6,295 bases of DNA from CADAWZ01 sp045114665 (GTDB lineage Bacteria; Vulcanimicrobiota; CADAWZ01): positions 1 to 6,295 of the forward strand of contig JBGUKW010000227.1 of assembly GCA_045114665.1 (NCBI GenBank), written 5' to 3'. This document shows positions 5,822-6,295 of the stretch, piece by piece (the first letter of the stretch is position 1; each line of letters begins with the position of its first letter). A program made the position numbers and the translations under genes. The notes under the pieces were generated by a model. That model was given only the letters and a program-made list of their open reading frames with translations, had not been told where the DNA came from and did not search any database.

Positions 5822-6295
5822 ATGAATACTACAAAAAAAGTAAAAGCCTCTTTGGAGGACAGATATAAATTTTATTATGATATTGGAAGGTTATTTAATT
5901 CCAGTTTTAATATAAATTTTCTTCTCGATACAGTTCTTTCAAAAATTGTAAATGAGATGAATGTTGAGGGAGGGGCTTTTTGGCTTTATGACAATGAAAA
6001 AGATAAAACAATTTGTAGTAATTGCATAAATCCTTCTGGAATCGTTTTAAGTGGTTTTGAAATAAAAAATGATTTGGGCATAAAAGGTTATTGTATTAGA
6101 AATCGAAAACAAATTATGCTTGATGATATTAATAAATTTCAGGATTATGAAGATGATTTTGAGAGAAAAATGAAGTTAAATGTCAGAAGTATTGCTTGTG
6201 TTCCAATGCTTCACAAACAGACTTTAATTGGAATGATTGAATTGATAAATGGCAATGACGATCCGCCATTTTCAAATAATGATTTAGAACTCCTT
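5822..6295 (+). CDS. GAF-domain sensor protein, N-terminal part, cut by window edge
   Basis: An open frame of 158 codons starts at the ATG at 5822 and leaves the window without a stop. It has no signal peptide or membrane segment, so it looks cytoplasmic. Residues about 12-45 form a helical lead-in (YKFYYDIGRLFNSS then LLDTVLSKIV) typical of the segment before a GAF domain. The GAF domain follows from about 32 to the edge: GGAFWLYD (50-57), LGIKGYCIRNRKQIMLDDI (85-103), RSIACVPMLHKQTLIGMIEL (122-141) and the closing FSNNDLELL (150-158). GAF domains bind small molecules such as cyclic nucleotides or sense redox state or partner proteins. They usually sit before an output domain such as a SpoIIE-type phosphatase, cyclase (GGDEF), histidine kinase or HD phosphohydrolase. 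That part is outside the window, so the output is unknown. The terminator and the 250-base spacer separate it from glgP, so it is probably its own unit. The start has a weak ribosome site (GAG at 5813-5815), and a stop at 5786-5788 limits upstream extension. Confidence 0.85.
   Translation, partial: MNTTKKVKASLEDRYKFYYDIGRLFNSSFNINFLLDTVLSKIVNEMNVEGGAFWLYDNEKDKTICSNCINPSGIVLSGFEIKNDLGIKGYCIRNRKQIMLDDINKFQDYEDDFERKMKLNVRSIACVPMLHKQTLIGMIELINGNDDPPFSNNDLELL

Overview
This is an AT-rich stretch (by eye roughly one third G+C) of a bacterial chromosome. It reads in one direction only. Three complete plus-strand genes are followed by a strong terminator and then a fourth gene that runs off the right edge. 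All clear stop codons are TAA, and tryptophan is encoded by TGG in the three complete genes with no in-frame TGA, so the standard code applies. Shine-Dalgarno signals range from weak to very strong (GGAGG before glgP). I cannot fix the taxon from sequence alone. The alpha-then-beta acetyl-CoA carboxylase fusion, the low G+C, glycogen metabolism and a GAF-domain sensor would fit a spirochaete or another less-studied AT-rich phylum, but that is a guess.

Layout. Positions 1-217 hold no convincing gene: a T-rich tract, a possible promoter with a perfect TTGACA box, and a short direct repeat before the first gene. Positions 218-1969 encode a single-chain acetyl-CoA carboxylase carboxyltransferase, with an AccA-like half followed by an AccD-like half. 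Positions 1996-2937 encode a UDP-glucuronate decarboxylase (UDP-xylose synthase), and 2990-5515 a full-length glycogen phosphorylase. Gaps of 26 and 52 bases without terminators suggest one transcription unit, closed by a 14-bp perfect hairpin with a T run at 5532-5568. A spacer of about 250 bases follows, which may hold a degraded reading frame. The N-terminal 158 codons of a GAF-domain protein then begin at 5822.

How the genes work together. The carboxyltransferase makes malonyl-CoA for fatty acid synthesis, the decarboxylase makes UDP-xylose for surface glycans or glycoconjugates, and the phosphorylase releases glucose-1-phosphate from glycogen. They share no single pathway. The plausible link is general carbon allocation among storage, lipid and envelope sugars, and this is inference. 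The most unusual things seen are the alpha-beta order of the carboxyltransferase fusion with its widened zinc knuckle, and a 17-codon mini-ORF whose stop codon overlaps the glgP start. I found no convincing evidence for a wholly new multi-gene system, mobile element, CRISPR array or RNA gene.
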